Shown: positions 1 to 12,026, counted from the stretch's first letter. The stretch is DNA of 64,000 nucleotides from Cololabis saira (GCF_033807715.1 NC_084592.1:27131501-27195500), one strand, 5' to 3'. Numbers and translations are program-made. Notes: a model not told the origin generated them from the sequence alone.

Positions 1-844
1 CTCTAATTAAGAAGTTAAAAAGGCCTTTAAATGTTACCCCCCCATGTGCAAATATAGTCCAGCGAAAGCTCAAATAGAAGCTAAACACCACACGATGTGA
101 TTACATATTTGACTCTAAAAAGGAAGCTTCCCGCTGTCTCTAGTTTCAGTTTGTATACAATCTTTGTCCGCTGCTGAAATGTAGGTCAGGTTGTCACATT
201 ATGAACAGATAATTAACCCCCGTCTCCACAATCCGTATTTATCTACATAAACTTTGTAGTTTCACTGTCAATGTTCAAACTTGTGTGTTAAGTTGCCAGT
301 TGTTTTCTTCTATTATAGGGTAGCGTGCCTGTGGGGACAGCAACCTCAACTGTGTGTATATTAGTCCTAAACCTAGCCATCTAGATTTTATAGCTAATTC
401 TATTCATATTGGTTTTTAATATGTAACCATAAACATGTATTTTTAATATCTAAACATAACCAACTGTGAATCACAGTGAGGCTGAGGAGCTAAGGAAAAC
501 TTCAGGGTAGTGTATGACAGTCCAGCCACTCACAGCAAAGGTCCCAAGCCTGGATAAAAGGGAAGTGTAGTGTCAGGAAGGGTATCGAACATAAAAGCTT
601 AGGCCAACTCAATATGCAAAAGCTCAAAAAAGGAAATTAAAACAGTCAAAACAGAAATATTAAAAGGTATTAAAATGGAAAAATTCGGAATCTTCTTATA
701 TCAAAGAAAGTATACTGCTGCTAAGGAAAAGCAGTGTGTTAAATGTGAACGATTTCAGGAAGTATAGAGTTGTAGAGAAACTCTCACACAATGTCAGAAC
801 TGGACACTTTCCAGATTCACATCAAATGCTTATCATGAAAAAGA

Positions 845-862
845 CAAAAAAAAAAAAAAAAA
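845..862. repeat. Poly(A) run
   Basis: A homopolymer of about 18 A in the first intron segment. Otherwise bases 1-1864 hold no recognisable element or upstream C1 exon. Confidence 0.8.
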
Positions 863-1864
863 ATCAAGATAGATATTAGAAATGCTTTGAAAAGTGTGGC
901 TTGAGACAGGAAGAATAACTCATTACATAAGGTTTCGAGCCTTCCAGGAAAAACATAAAGCCTTCTCCTTTATTTGGAAAGCCTATACCTCTGCACACTG
1001 AGCTGTGTTTTGGTTTTCAGTCCTTTGAGGGGATCTGAGAATTTATGAGCTGCCGGTCCAGGTGCTCTCCCCCATTGACCTTATTTGTAGACCCAGTGGG
1101 AGTCCACGGAGAAGGCTTGAAGGAAGAGGGATGCTGCAAAAAGCACTGGAAGCTAGTTAAATGTCATTTTCTTTATTTGATTGTAATGAAGTCATCTCTG
1201 TTGTAAAACAATGTTGTCTCCCACGTGGAAGATGTCAAACCTTCATACAAAAAGACAGGCACAGTCAAAGAATTAAAATAACTCACGCTTGTCCGGATGA
1301 GTGTAGCCCATACACACAAAGGGGGAATTGCGGTATATGGAACGTAACTTGTGTGGAAAAAAAAGAAGTCCTTTCTGGGTATTAATCTTATTTTTATGAT
1401 TAACATCACCAATCAGTTTTTAAAGTATCACAGGGGAACTTACAGTTTTTAGCTCTTTGGGTCCACCTATGTTTGTTAAATGGGCTGAAATAAAGAGTTT
1501 TTGGTGACAACAGAAGTTGATGTAGCTCTTTGTTAAAGTTGATTAAACCATGTGAAAGCAGCGTTTCTTCCTTCAGAGTGATGAATCAAGTCTTTTTCGA
1601 GGGAGCCAGAGTCCGAGGAGCACATCGCTGACACTGGGCAGCATTAGCAAGCTGACAGCAGATATTTGACTTCGACCACAGAACAAACACTGTGGGATTT
1701 GAGTGGACCTTTACATACCTCTTTACAGATACTCAATGTCATGATTCATAGCGCCCCACGCAGTCTGGATTTCTGCGCAATGTTGAACAGATTCTTATGA
1801 ACTATGAAGCTTACAATATTTTCTCTTCTGCCCCCCCCCACCCCCTCCCCCCTGTTTTCTCCAG

Positions 1865-1902
1865 TGTGCCGGATAGTTTGCCACAAGAAATGTGAAGCCA
1901 AG
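1865..1902 (+). CDS. tns1-like: Tensin exon encoding the end of the C1 zinc finger
   Basis: The exon has a pyrimidine-rich acceptor (C-rich tract at 1831-1852, then ttttctccag) and a consensus donor, gtaaga, at 1903. The first two bases complete a codon begun in an upstream exon outside the window. The following twelve codons read CRIVCHKKCEAK and end in phase 0. The spacing Cys-x4-His-x2-Cys is that of the second half of a C1 (phorbol-ester/DAG-type) domain. The string CHKKCEAK closely matches the C1 end of tensin-2 and long tensin-1-type proteins (family knowledge). The remaining zinc ligands must be encoded upstream. In tensins this domain precedes the phosphatase-like module. Confidence rests on the motif, both splice sites and in-frame continuation at 38003. 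Confidence 0.82.
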
Positions 1903-3034
1903 GTAAGAGTCATAAAAGTTCACACTCAAAAACACCAGCAGGAATGGTTTAAATGCCACATTTAAAAGGTTAGCTTTTCTTTTTCTTATTTGAGAGAGCA
2001 TGCTTTTTAACTTTGCTGTTAAAATACAAGGGAGTCCTTGGATAAAATGTGTTTTTTAGGTGGGGTCAGATACCCTTTTTAGGGCATGCGCCTGCATATA
2101 CATTTACAGTTGACACTGGGATGGGTGGAGTTTGGGGAGGTTATGTTCTGCAAAAAAAATCTTAAGAATGTCTAAACAAACGCTCAATGTACCAGAATAT
2201 GTTTACATTGGATGAACTTGTGTCTCTTGGAAATTGCCCCCGTGTCTAAAAATAGGAGACCTCGAGATAGATCTTGATTCGTCCCCTGATTCATGTTGTT
2301 GTGGAAAGGCTGGGTCACATACAAGAAAATGGGAGGGAAAACGGAGAGGAGCTACTGTCCGTGCCGGCCGACGGAGAAAGCTTTGTCTATATGGAGACAC
2401 ATTTTCCATCTGGGGTTTACAGCTGGAATCGCACACATAAACATAGAGCACTTACACGCACCTATGCACACACCCTTCATCTGGTTTCAATTATTGAAAT
2501 GGGTGCTGGTTGGCAGCTTTGCCCAATTTCTGTTTTACTCGCAGGAAATGCCAAGGGGAGCAGATAAATACTAGCAGGGGGCCGGCTGTGTGGGATGGCA
2601 AACCTTGCTGTTTGGGACTAAAATGGTTTTCTTCTAATGTTATTAACCTGCTGTTGTATATGTGCTACAATTTAGTCTCTTTGACTGGAGAATTATGATA
2701 TGATGAAAAGTCACATGAAAAGCACGTATTGGTCAGATGTATAACCAGCACGTTATACCAGCACCAGGACTCCCTGGAAGAATCTTGTATCTCACTGGGA
2801 CATTTGGGACATGGGACAATGGGGACATTTCCTGGATAAATAAATGCCAAATAGAAATAAAAAAAATAAAAAACGTGAGCTGACAAACTGTAGTTTATCG
2901 CAAAACAACGATTCAATTTAATTTATTTATTTAGGTATTTATTTATTTATGATGTTTTTTATTTTTATGATGTTTGTGATTATATTTTAATTTCTATATG
3001 GGGCGGGTATATTTGTGCTGTGTTTTCTATGTTA

Positions 3035-3121
3035 AATGTTGATTTTATTATGTAAAGCACTTTGCGTTACTCGTGTATGAAAATTGCTATAAAAAATAAA
3101 GTTTGATTTGATTTAAAAAAA
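3035..3121 (+). repeat. LINE/retroposon 3' tail
   Basis: Sequence around atgtaaagcactttgcg and gaaaattgctataaa, ending aataaagtttgatttgattt and an A run, is the widespread 3' tail of teleost non-LTR elements. No coding part remains upstream; an ATTT-repeat stretch precedes it (2920-2975). Confidence 0.6.
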
Positions 3122-3129
3122 CACTAGCC

Positions 3130-5996
3130 TAATATTTCTCAATATGACTAGTGCTTGATAGCTATATTGGTTGTTTAATTGATCAGAACCCCCACAGAGT
3201 TAAATTTGGTTTAGTTTGATAACATTTTTAAAATTTGAAAGTGTGTACAGTATATGGTCACATGCATGTGTATGGCGGTGTCACTAAGGCTAAAATCTTA
3301 TGAACGCACAGCCTCATGAACTTGTAGAATTGCTGAGATGAGTTTGTTTTCTTTATTAATGTCTCTTAGTGAGGATAATTTGGTGAATTTGACTCATAGA
3401 AGAATTACTTAGAGGAGTAAAAAATGTTAAAAAATGAAAATGTTCTCGCATAAGGCTTGTTATACCTTTTTAAAGGTGACTTTGGTAAGTTAAGATGGTT
3501 TATTCATTCCAGCTCTGACCAAAGCTTTGCAGCAACAGCTGCTTTCCTCATATTTTCTTCCTATGACTAATACTTCTAAATATCCTCAGTGGCTTGGCAG
3601 TGATAGTGCAACAGCATTTGGAAGGCATGTGTTATGTGTGTGGGCTTAATTTTCCTAATTGCTGCAGTGTTTGCACCTGTGAAGGTGTGGAAAACATGCC
3701 TGCTGCAGCTTGCACAGGAGATCACCGTTGCTGCTGCTATTAGCAGTGGCTTTGCCACGACTTTTAATGTTGGCTGGTTTTGTAATGAACCTGTTGTTTT
3801 TCCCAACCCGCGTCTGCAGCCTGCACCATAACAGTGACGGAGGGGGTTATTAGACGTCTAATTTGTTTGCAAGTCTCAGACACATTAGTACCTTAATTGG
3901 GTACTTTTATTTCAACATGTTATCAAATACTTGAGTTGTTTTGCGACTTCAAATCAGGGCAAGATCGGATGAATGGGAAATGAGGAATGTAAAGAAATAT
4001 TTATGCAACCAGTCGTTCACACGGTCGACTGTTCAGTTGGGTTCAATGGTAATTGCGGCCAATTGCGCTGTTCAGTTAGCACGTAGCTACATTAGCTGTA
4101 TCGTAACACCATATTACCTAAACCACAACATTTTAACTTTAAGCCACAACTGCATTTAAAATTGACTGTGACTGGGGTTTTACAACAAGCTCAGTTTCAA
4201 CTCATTTGTGCTCAAACTGGCTGGAAACTGGAAGAGCACGCACAGCTAATGTTAGCCAAAATCGAGATTTAGCCTTCGGAGTCGGTAGCTATGCCCTTGG
4301 TGAAATTATTAATCATTATTTGAACTCCATGAAAGTATCTATTAACAAAATGAGCATATAGGGGGAGATGTAGCCTATGCCACTTTTGATAAGGAAAAAT
4401 ATTTAAACTTTTAAACTCATCTGTGTCATTTTTAAGCAAACACACAGACAAGAAGACCCCTGGAGGTGCTGCTTTTTCACAGAAACTGAGTGAATTTAGC
4501 TATCAGTTGTGGCAAATCATGCATAAAACTTTGTGTTAATGAAATATAGAGTATTACTTGATGCTTGAAATACCTTGTCAACAGTTTTATGTAGAAATAA
4601 ACAACCTATTATACGTTTAAGTTTCAACTAGGCCGACAGCGAACATGATTCACGTTGCCATTTAACCTATCTACTGTAGTTCTAAAATACTTCTATTTTT
4701 TTTTCTTATTATTATTCTTTTAAATTTGTGCCAATTCCTTTTGCAGCCTTTTCCTTTTCTTTTTTTGTCTGCATATTAATGGTACTATGCTGGTAAGAAC
4801 CTAAGGCATATATACGCTATGTGCATTGTTAATATATAACTTTTTAAACGTTCACATTATTCATTTGAACTGTATTTTAAGTTGCAACTTTCTGCAGATA
4901 TGTTTGATTGACAGCCAGCTTACCTGTGAAATATCCACTAATGATACATCTAGTCTGTTACTGATCAATCACAGCAAAGATGGTTGTCAGCAGCCATCTG
5001 CTGGCCGCAGGAGCCTGACAGTGGAATTATGCTTCATTCAAGTCAGATAGGAGCATTTGACCCTTGCCCCATGCTGATTTCAAACACAACGCCTTATTTA
5101 AATATCTAACTACATCATTGTGATGTCATAGAGAAGTTTTTGTACTAATCAGCAGATTACATCCGCTACCTAGAAAGGTGAGAGGTGAGGTGGCGAAATG
5201 TGAGCGCTGTGGCTAATTTCTCTTTTTGTCAGTACCATCTATCACATTTTCATCAGACTTGGTGGAATTGTGGAACTTGTGCAAAATAAGAATGAATTAA
5301 GTTGTTAGTCTGGTTTACATTACAACCCACTCCAGCTTTTACGCTGCCGCATTAAAGATCAAAGAGTGATGAATGGCACATGCTTGTTGATATGATTTGA
5401 ATTTCAGGAAGCCGAAGGTTCAAATTTGTGGGAGGAGCTGTCACAGAAGTCCAGAACAAACTGCCAGTTTCTGCATACACAATTCTGTGACTTTCCATCT
5501 CCAAAAATCACAGCAGCATTTCCTTTTCTAAACATTTCAGCTGGAATTTGTCATACTTTTGGCAGGAAGCAATTTGCTAACAAGCTTGAGATGAAAAACA
5601 AGGGAGGGACTGCGACAGGGTCAAGAACGATCACTATCGGCTCTTAATCATGCCTGAAGCAAAAGGTTACATTTTCATAATTTATTTACTTTACAAACTA
5701 ACTCTTTTTTTTATATCGAGGCCGTCAAAGCACTAGGAACCTGAATCAAAAAGCTGGGACAGGTTTCCCAAGTAGACATGGCACTTATAAATCTCTGTCT
5801 GGAGATAAGACCCTGGAGATAAGGCCAACATGTGTCCCATATTTTACCTGATAACTGCAAACAAATGGCGTGTCCCTTCTATCCCCATGAGAATTTGCTA
5901 ACAACTGGATTTGAAAAATGTGTTAAGTCTTGTTGGTAAAATTTCTCGCCTGGACGATGACGGGAAGGAGCCATAAACGGCAGTGCGAGGTCAAGA

Positions 5997-6041
<45 letters not shown>

Positions 6042-6820
6042 TGGTCTGTTTCTGATTTTATGACCTGTTCACATCTTCATTATTTTACTCAAACTTGATT
6101 AAAAAGAAAAGAAAAACATTAAGAGGCAGGATGTCTAGGACTTTCCATCCATCCTGCTGTGAAAATGCTAAGGAAAAGTAATGACTCAAGACTCATTTCA
6201 GTCTAAAATACCTGATATAAGCTCCCATCCTGCACCCACAATTCCACTGGGCAACATCAGTGTTGCAGCCAGCTAGACAACAGTCTTTGGAGGAATTATT
6301 TGTTACTCTCAAATATTAAAGAACCAAACTGGATCGGCCAGCAACACAGTACATTTCTATGTTGGGAAGCATCAGCACATGTCCCTTAGACTGTATAGAA
6401 CAAAGAGGTGTGGACCGAACAAATTCCATTTTTTTCTCTGGTAATGTTGGTTGGTTGCGCATTAAATTCAGGAATACGTTGGTGCTGAGTAAAACTTCTT
6501 GGATTGCGGTGATTCTTCGTAGCCTGTCAAGTGTGTTTTGAGAAGGAAACCACCGTGTTCCACCCTTAATGAGGAAAGCGGTCTGAGAAAGCAAGCAATA
6601 CAAGAGCATGCACTGCATGTTTTGAAAACGTGGAGAAAACCCCTCAACTGCATGCTCTGTTATTTCAGACTTGTCTTTTGTGACCCTTTTGGTTCCCTTC
6701 ACTGGGGATGTTTTAAGTGAGCCTTTTTTGTAACTGCAAAATATTTTCTTCATTACATTTGCCGAGTAAAAAGTTCATACATTTTTCTTCCCTTTTGCTC
6801 AGTGTCGTAACATTTTTATC
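3130..6820. other. Intron, little recognised
   Basis: AT-rich intronic DNA. Apart from the AC repeat at 6001-6038 and short open frames without similarity, I see no exon, RNA gene or named repeat. Confidence 0.5.
6001..6038. repeat. (AC)19 microsatellite
   Basis: Nineteen perfect AC units. Confidence 0.97.
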
Positions 6821-6824
6821 AATA

Positions 6825-7237
6825 CAGTAATTCCTCGTTTTTCACGGGGGTTACGTTCCAAAAGGAACCTGTGATAGGTGAAATCCGTGAAGTAGTTATA
6901 CAATTATTATACAAGGCTTCAAATTGCGGAGATCAGCACCACCCCACCGCGACCCGAGTAATTGGATTTGAACGGAAGAAAATGAAAAATTATTATGAAA
7001 AAAAAATACAATTACAGTAGGACAAATTGTGACTCATGCGTATTTCACTGCTCTTCTGGCTGTGCTGCTGCATCCTGACTTTAATCCGCTCTGTAGCATC
7101 TTTTTCTTCTAAAGGAACATAGCGGAGGAAGCGGGGAGACTGTTTAGCCAATCAAAATGCAGAACACAATGCACAATGCAAATCCGTGAAGCAGCCAGAC
7201 CTTGAAAGGTGAACCGCGTTATAGCGAGGGATTACTG
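6825..7237. mobile_element. TA-flanked MITE (Tc1/mariner or pogo-like)
   Basis: A 413-bp element starting CAGTAATTCCTCG and ending in the inverted counterpart CGAGGGATTACTG, each flanked by TA (6823-6824, 7238-7239). The similarity continues inward (caCGG against cGCGG). No coding capacity is visible. The CAGTAAT-CCTCG terminus resembles those of Tigger/pogo-type elements (family knowledge). The exact family is not assigned. Confidence 0.75.
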
Positions 7238-8589
7238 TACTTGATTATTTTTTCATGCTTATCAAACATAAAAAATGACAGTGGAAGGAAAATACTGACC
7301 AATAGCTGGGTCTCGGTATTCAGGTACAGTCTCTTCCATAAATCTATTCCCTTTTTGGAGGTTTCTGGAAGAAATTACAAAATATTTTTTACAGTCATTC
7401 TGGCACTGTGTGCATGCCAGTGGCTTTGCCAGCACTTTTAACATTTTTCAGTGATCTCCTGAAGCTATAACGTTCCTGATATGGCTAAGAATAAGACCCT
7501 CCACCTGTCTCACATTATTTAGTGCCTCCAAGTCTTTGACACATTCATGAACCTTTATTCACACGTGAGGTGCATTTTTGTAAAGAGATGAGGTTTGCAA
7601 CTAGTCTGGCCCTCACCTCGTGTACGTCATTTAGATCCTTTACCTGTGGGAGGGTAGAGCAGCTGTTCGGCTGCCAACAGGTCCCCAAATCCTGGGTTTA
7701 GGCTTATATTCTTCTACAGGAGCTGCTCTGTGTTACACATCCAGATAACTCTACATTTTCCATTCTTTTTTGGTTAATTTTGCATTGCAAGACATTGGGC
7801 ATTTTTATTACCAGCAGGTGCCATGGAGATGATAAACCTGGAAGAAAAAAAAAATGTTTAAATGTTTTTCTTCTTTTAAATTCGTTTACCTAGAGTATAA
7901 AACCTACTGAGTCGAAGACTAACAGTATGTTTTTTGTTTTTTTTTAATTTAAAAAATGTTGGCTCACCCCGTCTCCGTCAGAATACTTGATAGTTCGTTT
8001 AATGATCCAGTCATGACTATCATCTTGGTCGGTCATGACATCCAAGTCTTTCTTCCTCAAGTATTGTGGCAGTTCCCTGGTCCTAATTAAATGCTATCAT
8101 CCTAACACACTTAATTGTGTGGAAGAAAAATGAATTATGCAAATGTATCTATTGCTGTCATTTTTTACAGTTTTTCACAATTGTTTAAACACATTTCCTG
8201 ATAGACTACCTCACTTTCTCAAAACTCTAAACACAAATTACAAAACTCACACACAAAATGCAAAATCCTACACTTCACTTGCAAAAGCACACTCTACCCT
8301 CAAAACAGTGTTAACTCTTCACTAAATGGTATTTCCTTCTCAAATGCCAAACACATACATCATTTGAGTAGACATTTCTAAGCACCCACTGAACACTGAT
8401 GTGCAGAATGGAAGACACTATAGTATGAATGGAAAACACTATATGAATGCCTAGGTAGAATCATGCATTTGTATGTTCAGTGTTACACCTTCAGCTGTTG
8501 GATGTAATATATCACCATGTAGTATTCTTATGTATAGGCTACTCAAATAGAAAACAACACACAATTCTTTACTGTAACAACAAATAATA

Positions 8590-8633
8590 TTTTTACAGTA
8601 CAGTATTTGGACTCAAATACTGTACTGTAAAAA
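8590..8633. repeat. Perfect hairpin in the transposon 3' region
   Basis: Two 20-base arms (8590-8609 and 8614-8633) are exact reverse complements with a 4-base loop (8610-8613). The hairpin lies 60 bases past the transposase stop codon, in transposase orientation. Confidence 0.9.
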
Positions 8634-8694
8634 TGTGACATCACAGCAAGCTGTGGATGAAAACTTGACAGAAAATAGAAACAGAACAAAAGTA

Positions 8695-9396
8695 TTAGGC
8701 TGCATCCTGCCTTTCATCCCTGGCTGGCCACAGGACCTCATCCACGTCGCAGGCGATGTTCTCCCTGGCCAAGCAGCGGGGGAAGAATCTCCTACAACGC
8801 CGCATGAAGCCTTGACAGGCCTCAGCAGTGACATCGCCACATGCGTCCTCCATGGCCTGCAGCAGTGGGATCCGTGTCTGAGGATTTCTCTCGTATACCT
8901 TCCATCTCCAGGCAGAGAAAAACTCCTCAATTGGGTTGAGGAAGGGAGAGTATGGAGGGAGATATAGGACATCAACTTCTGGATGGACCCTGAACCACTC
9001 ACGGACCAGAGCAGCCCGATGGAAACTGACATTGTCCCAGATAACAACCTGACCACTTCTGTGTCCTCCATCTGGTCTGGCTACAATGATATTGTAGAGC
9101 TGGTCCAGGAATGCTAGAAGAAGTGCAGTGTTGTAGGGGCCAAGGGTGGCATGGTGATGGAGGACGCCGTGGTGATTGATAGTAGCACATATTGTTATGT
9201 TCCCTCCACGTTGGCCAGGGACCTCTGTGATGGCACGCTGGCCGATGATATTCTTCCCTCGGCGCCTTCTTTTTACAAGGTTGAACCCCGCTTCATCAAT
9301 GAATATGAATTCAATGGCAAATTGCTGATTGCATATTGCACAACAGCCTTTGGAGTTTAGAAATGTGATTGACTGTGTGTTCTGTGTGAACAGCAA
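8695..9396 (-). CDS. DDE transposase, N-terminally short (Tc1/mariner-like)
   Basis: A 233-codon ORF inside the inverted-repeat element. The catalytic acidic residues are visible in order: FIDEAGFN (first Asp), VVIWDNVSFH (second Asp) and PPYSPFLNPIEEFFSAWRWK (the Glu). The order and spacing are those of the DDE_3 endonuclease fold of IS630-Tc1-mariner transposases. Typical family members are about 330-350 residues and start with helix-turn-helix DNA-binding domains. Here only about 35 residues precede the first Asp, and only about 210 bases separate the ORF from the terminal repeat, so the DNA-binding domain is missing, probably by internal deletion. The first 25 residues or so are likely not original protein. 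The catalytic core is open but the protein probably cannot bind its ends. Confidence 0.85.
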   Translation of the reverse strand: MLFTQNTQSITFLNSKGCCAICNQQFAIEFIFIDEAGFNLVKRRRRGKNIIGQRAITEVPGQRGGNITICATINHHGVLHHHATLGPYNTALLLAFLDQLYNIIVARPDGGHRSGQVVIWDNVSFHRAALVREWFRVHPEVDVLYLPPYSPFLNPIEEFFSAWRWKVYERNPQTRIPLLQAMEDACGDVTAEACQGFMRRCRRFFPRCLARENIACDVDEVLWPARDERQDAA

Positions 9397-9609
9397 GAGA
9401 GGGAATTCAGGAAGAGTGTGCAGGATATTGGGAATTGTGTGTAGTGTTGTGAGAAATGTGTGGTATGGAATGGGAATTTGAGTCTAGAGCAGTAAAAGTG
9501 CTTGGAGTTCAGCAGGATTGGTTCAGCCACCGGAAACATGAGTTTCAGGTTGTGCACATTGTGTCTGATGTTCCAATAAATGTGTTTAAACGATTGTGAA
9601 AAACTGTAA

Positions 9610-11120
9610 GAGATGCATTGACTTATATTGTGAAAAAAATTGACAGATTTTCCATCCTGACCAGTTCTGATTGATGAGCACAATAGCTGGATGTTGGTGC
9701 ATATCTAATCATCATGCCTAATATTAATATATTTATGTAAGGATGCTAGCCTTCGATCTCATGTCCCAAGTTGAACCTTACAGAACTGCAGCGGCCACTG
9801 TAGACCCTCACTAGCAGTCTGATAAATGAGTGACTACTGAAACATGACTGAAGTACATTACGCTTTTCATTCACTTCCTCTGTCCTTTGCGCATTATGCA
9901 GAAAACAATAAACGTCTCAACATGCAACTGAAATGTACTAATACAATTAACAGCTGAACTTTTCTTTCAGAATCGCGGGGAAAGAATCTGAAATGTTTCA
10001 TGTTGATTTTTGGGTCGCTTGTCTCTGGAAGTTATCAAAACCTGTTTGTTTGCTCCAGTGCCATATGCTGCTGCTTTGTCGAGGCCCCTGGTGTCATTAA
10101 TCCTTGCAATGCATACCCCTAATTACAGAGACAGGTAAACAGCCCATTTCTGTTTGAATATTCAGTGTGGTTTCAAGTGTTCTTGTAACTCCAAGCTGAC
10201 AAAAAACAGCCTGCAATTGATGAGTTGTAGCACATATTTATTACAAGTGTCATTGTATTTCTTTCTACTTGTCTAAAACATAGCAACGTTTTTGTTGCTT
10301 CTGAATTGGCAGTGTATAACTAGGTATTTTTTACGTGCTTCTTTAGGAAAATTAGTCAAGAAAAAGTCATATGTATACAATTTTTGAATCTTTATAGTGA
10401 ACTGCAATACTTTGCATTGTGGATAGATATTCTGATTACTTGTGTTTTGAAAAAAAAAAGTACCATACTTTTCCATGCCCTACTGAGATCTAGGAATGGG
10501 AATATAGAGATGGGTTGATTTTTTGCTAATAATTCATTCAACAACATTGAACTTGCATAGACTTGACAGATAGAGGAAAATTAAAATAGTGTGTTCATAT
10601 TCCAGTTATTTCCACTATACTGTGTGGTTATGGCACAGTAGCTGCACGCTGTGTGTTTTCAAGAAAGCAGCAGCTCATCTGATCACGCATAGAACTAGCC
10701 AGCAGCTTTAAGGCTAACTGAATTAGCAGTCACAGGACACAGCACATGTTTTCTACTTGACCTCCCCCCTTATGACACTGAAACATTTATAGCAATAAAA
10801 GTCAAGCATGGGATTGCTCATATGGTCACCAATTTATAATGGAAAGTAATAGGCCTGGTTTTAATTTCAGTGTATTCAGTATTGTCCAATCCCATATTTT
10901 TTCCAGGTTAATTAATCACAGGAAGAATACAGAAATTATTGATGAAGCTGCACTCAGTTCTGGTGTTCTGTCAGTGGGGGGGGGCGGGGTTGTATATATG
11001 ACTGTAAATAATGTCTTCACGACACAAAGTTATACTTCCTGTACAGTGTAAAGGTATCCTGAAGCTGAAGTATATATATCTTTATTTAAACTCGAAAATC
11101 ATTGAGGACGAGCCCTCATT
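9610..11120. other. Intron, nothing recognised
   Basis: AT-rich sequence between the Tc1/mariner-like and Harbinger-like elements. No supported feature. Confidence 0.5.
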
Positions 11121-11123
11121 TAC

Positions 11124-11805
11124 AATGACTGCGTTTACATGCAGTCAATAACCCTTTTAAAACCCGAATATTGGCAATAACCCGAATTTGCACGGCCATG
11201 TAAACACCAATAACCCCTTTGAATAACCCGAATTTGCTCATATTCCGGTTTTTAAAAACCTGAATATGACCCCTGGGTTAGTGCTTTTAAAACCCAAATA
11301 TTCTGTGATATAAACGCCAAACGGAATATCCCGATCTAACGGAACATGAATTTGTTTTCTGCGCATGCTCTGTTCGCAACGAATCCTGGTCTTCTGAGTC
11401 CAGGACTTACTTCTAAACACGGCGAAACGCAAGACCACGCCACACTTTTGGAGTGAGGAGGAGACTAATCATTTCATAAATGTAATGAAGGATATGAACA
11501 TTTTGGCATTTGTAGACTGTAGAAAGTACGGGGATAGCGAGATTTACAAGAAGGTGAGCGAAATGTTGCGCGAAGCAGCATTTGTTTTGAATTTGGATAC
11601 AGGAAGAAGAAGCGGAAATGACGGGAATTGCGTCATCACGTTCTCCGCGCGTCGCTGGTTTGATCCAGATATCCCAAATGATTAATCACCATGTATACAG
11701 GGATAACCCTGTTTGCTCACACATGTAAACGGAATATTCCGAAAGTTTCAGTAACCGGAATATTAGCAATAACCCGAATTTTGACTGCATGTAAACGTAG
11801 TCATT
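11124..11805. mobile_element. PIF/Harbinger-like non-autonomous element
   Basis: The ends are inverted repeats of about 28 bases with one mismatch (AATGACTGCGTTTACATGC at the left; the reverse complement of gcatgtaaacgtagtcatt at the right). Inside each end the motif aataacccgaatt recurs in inverted arrangement. The middle holds an open segment similar to a Myb/SANT-like protein (11419-11685), the accessory DNA-binding protein of Harbinger transposons. No DDE transposase is present. I could not fix the target duplication. Confidence 0.65.
11419..11685 (+). pseudogene. Myb/SANT-like (trihelix) protein fragment of a Harbinger-type element
   Basis: In frame from 11419 (ACG, possibly a mutated ATG) to a stop at 11683-11685. 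It reads TAKRKTTPHFWSEEET, then NHFINVMKDMNILAFVD, then IYKKVSEMLREAAF. The Trp-Ser-Glu-Glu-Glu-Thr opening, followed by a helix and a FKxV-like IYKKV segment, fits the Myb/SANT-like domain found in the second ORF of PIF/Harbinger transposons and in their domesticated relatives (family knowledge). The C-terminal part after about residue 60 is unlike the family, and the ORF is only 88 codons. It is therefore a fragment without a standard start, with no sign of a host function. Confidence 0.55.
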
Positions 11806-11811
11806 GACGTC

Positions 11812-11880
11812 GAGCAAAGCAACCCCACAGCATTATGCTCCCACCACCATACCACCATGTTTTACTGTGGGAACTGTTTT
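11812..11880 (-). pseudogene. Short Tc1-like transposase remnant
   Basis: On the minus strand, acagtaaaacatggtgg and tgctgtggggttgc correspond to the TVKHGG...MLWGC segment of Tc1-like transposases, with a small frame shift between them. Only about 65 bases are recognisable, directly beside the Harbinger-like element. Confidence 0.5.
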
Positions 11881-11925
11881 TTTTTTAATTCAAGGCCAAA
11901 AGAACTACTGATTAACGTAGTACAC

Positions 11926-11988
11926 ATTTACCAATAATTGTATTTATTCAGGCCAATGTAGAAGTTTGTAATACAATTATTGGTAAAT
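11926..11988. repeat. Perfect 19-bp hairpin
   Basis: The arms 11926-11944 and 11970-11988 are exact reverse complements (core ACCAATAATTGTATT) around a 25-base loop. Confidence 0.9.
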
Positions 11989-11990
11989 CT

Positions 11991-12026
11991 GTACTGGAAC
12001 TATCACTAGACCTCAAGTTCCAGTAC
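11991..12026. repeat. Second adjacent hairpin
   Basis: The arms GTACTGGAACT (11991-12001) and AGTTCCAGTAC (12016-12026) are exact reverse complements with a 14-base loop, two bases after the previous hairpin. Confidence 0.88.

Larger units (their letters stand above)
8168..9606 (-). mobile_element. Tc1/mariner-like DNA transposon with 29-bp inverted repeats
   Basis: The left end (8168-8196) and the reverse complement of the right end (9578-9606) match at 28 of 29 bases, starting CAGTTTTTCACAAT. Each is flanked by TA (8166-8167 and 9607-9608), the target duplication of the IS630-Tc1-mariner superfamily. The 1439-bp interior encodes a DDE-type transposase on the minus strand, followed by about 500 bp of AT-rich non-coding sequence containing a 20-bp perfect hairpin (8590-8633). 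Confidence 0.9.

Noticed and set aside
8635..8967. Plus-strand open frame over the transposase
   Set aside because: Shadow of the minus-strand DDE transposase with its visible catalytic motifs.
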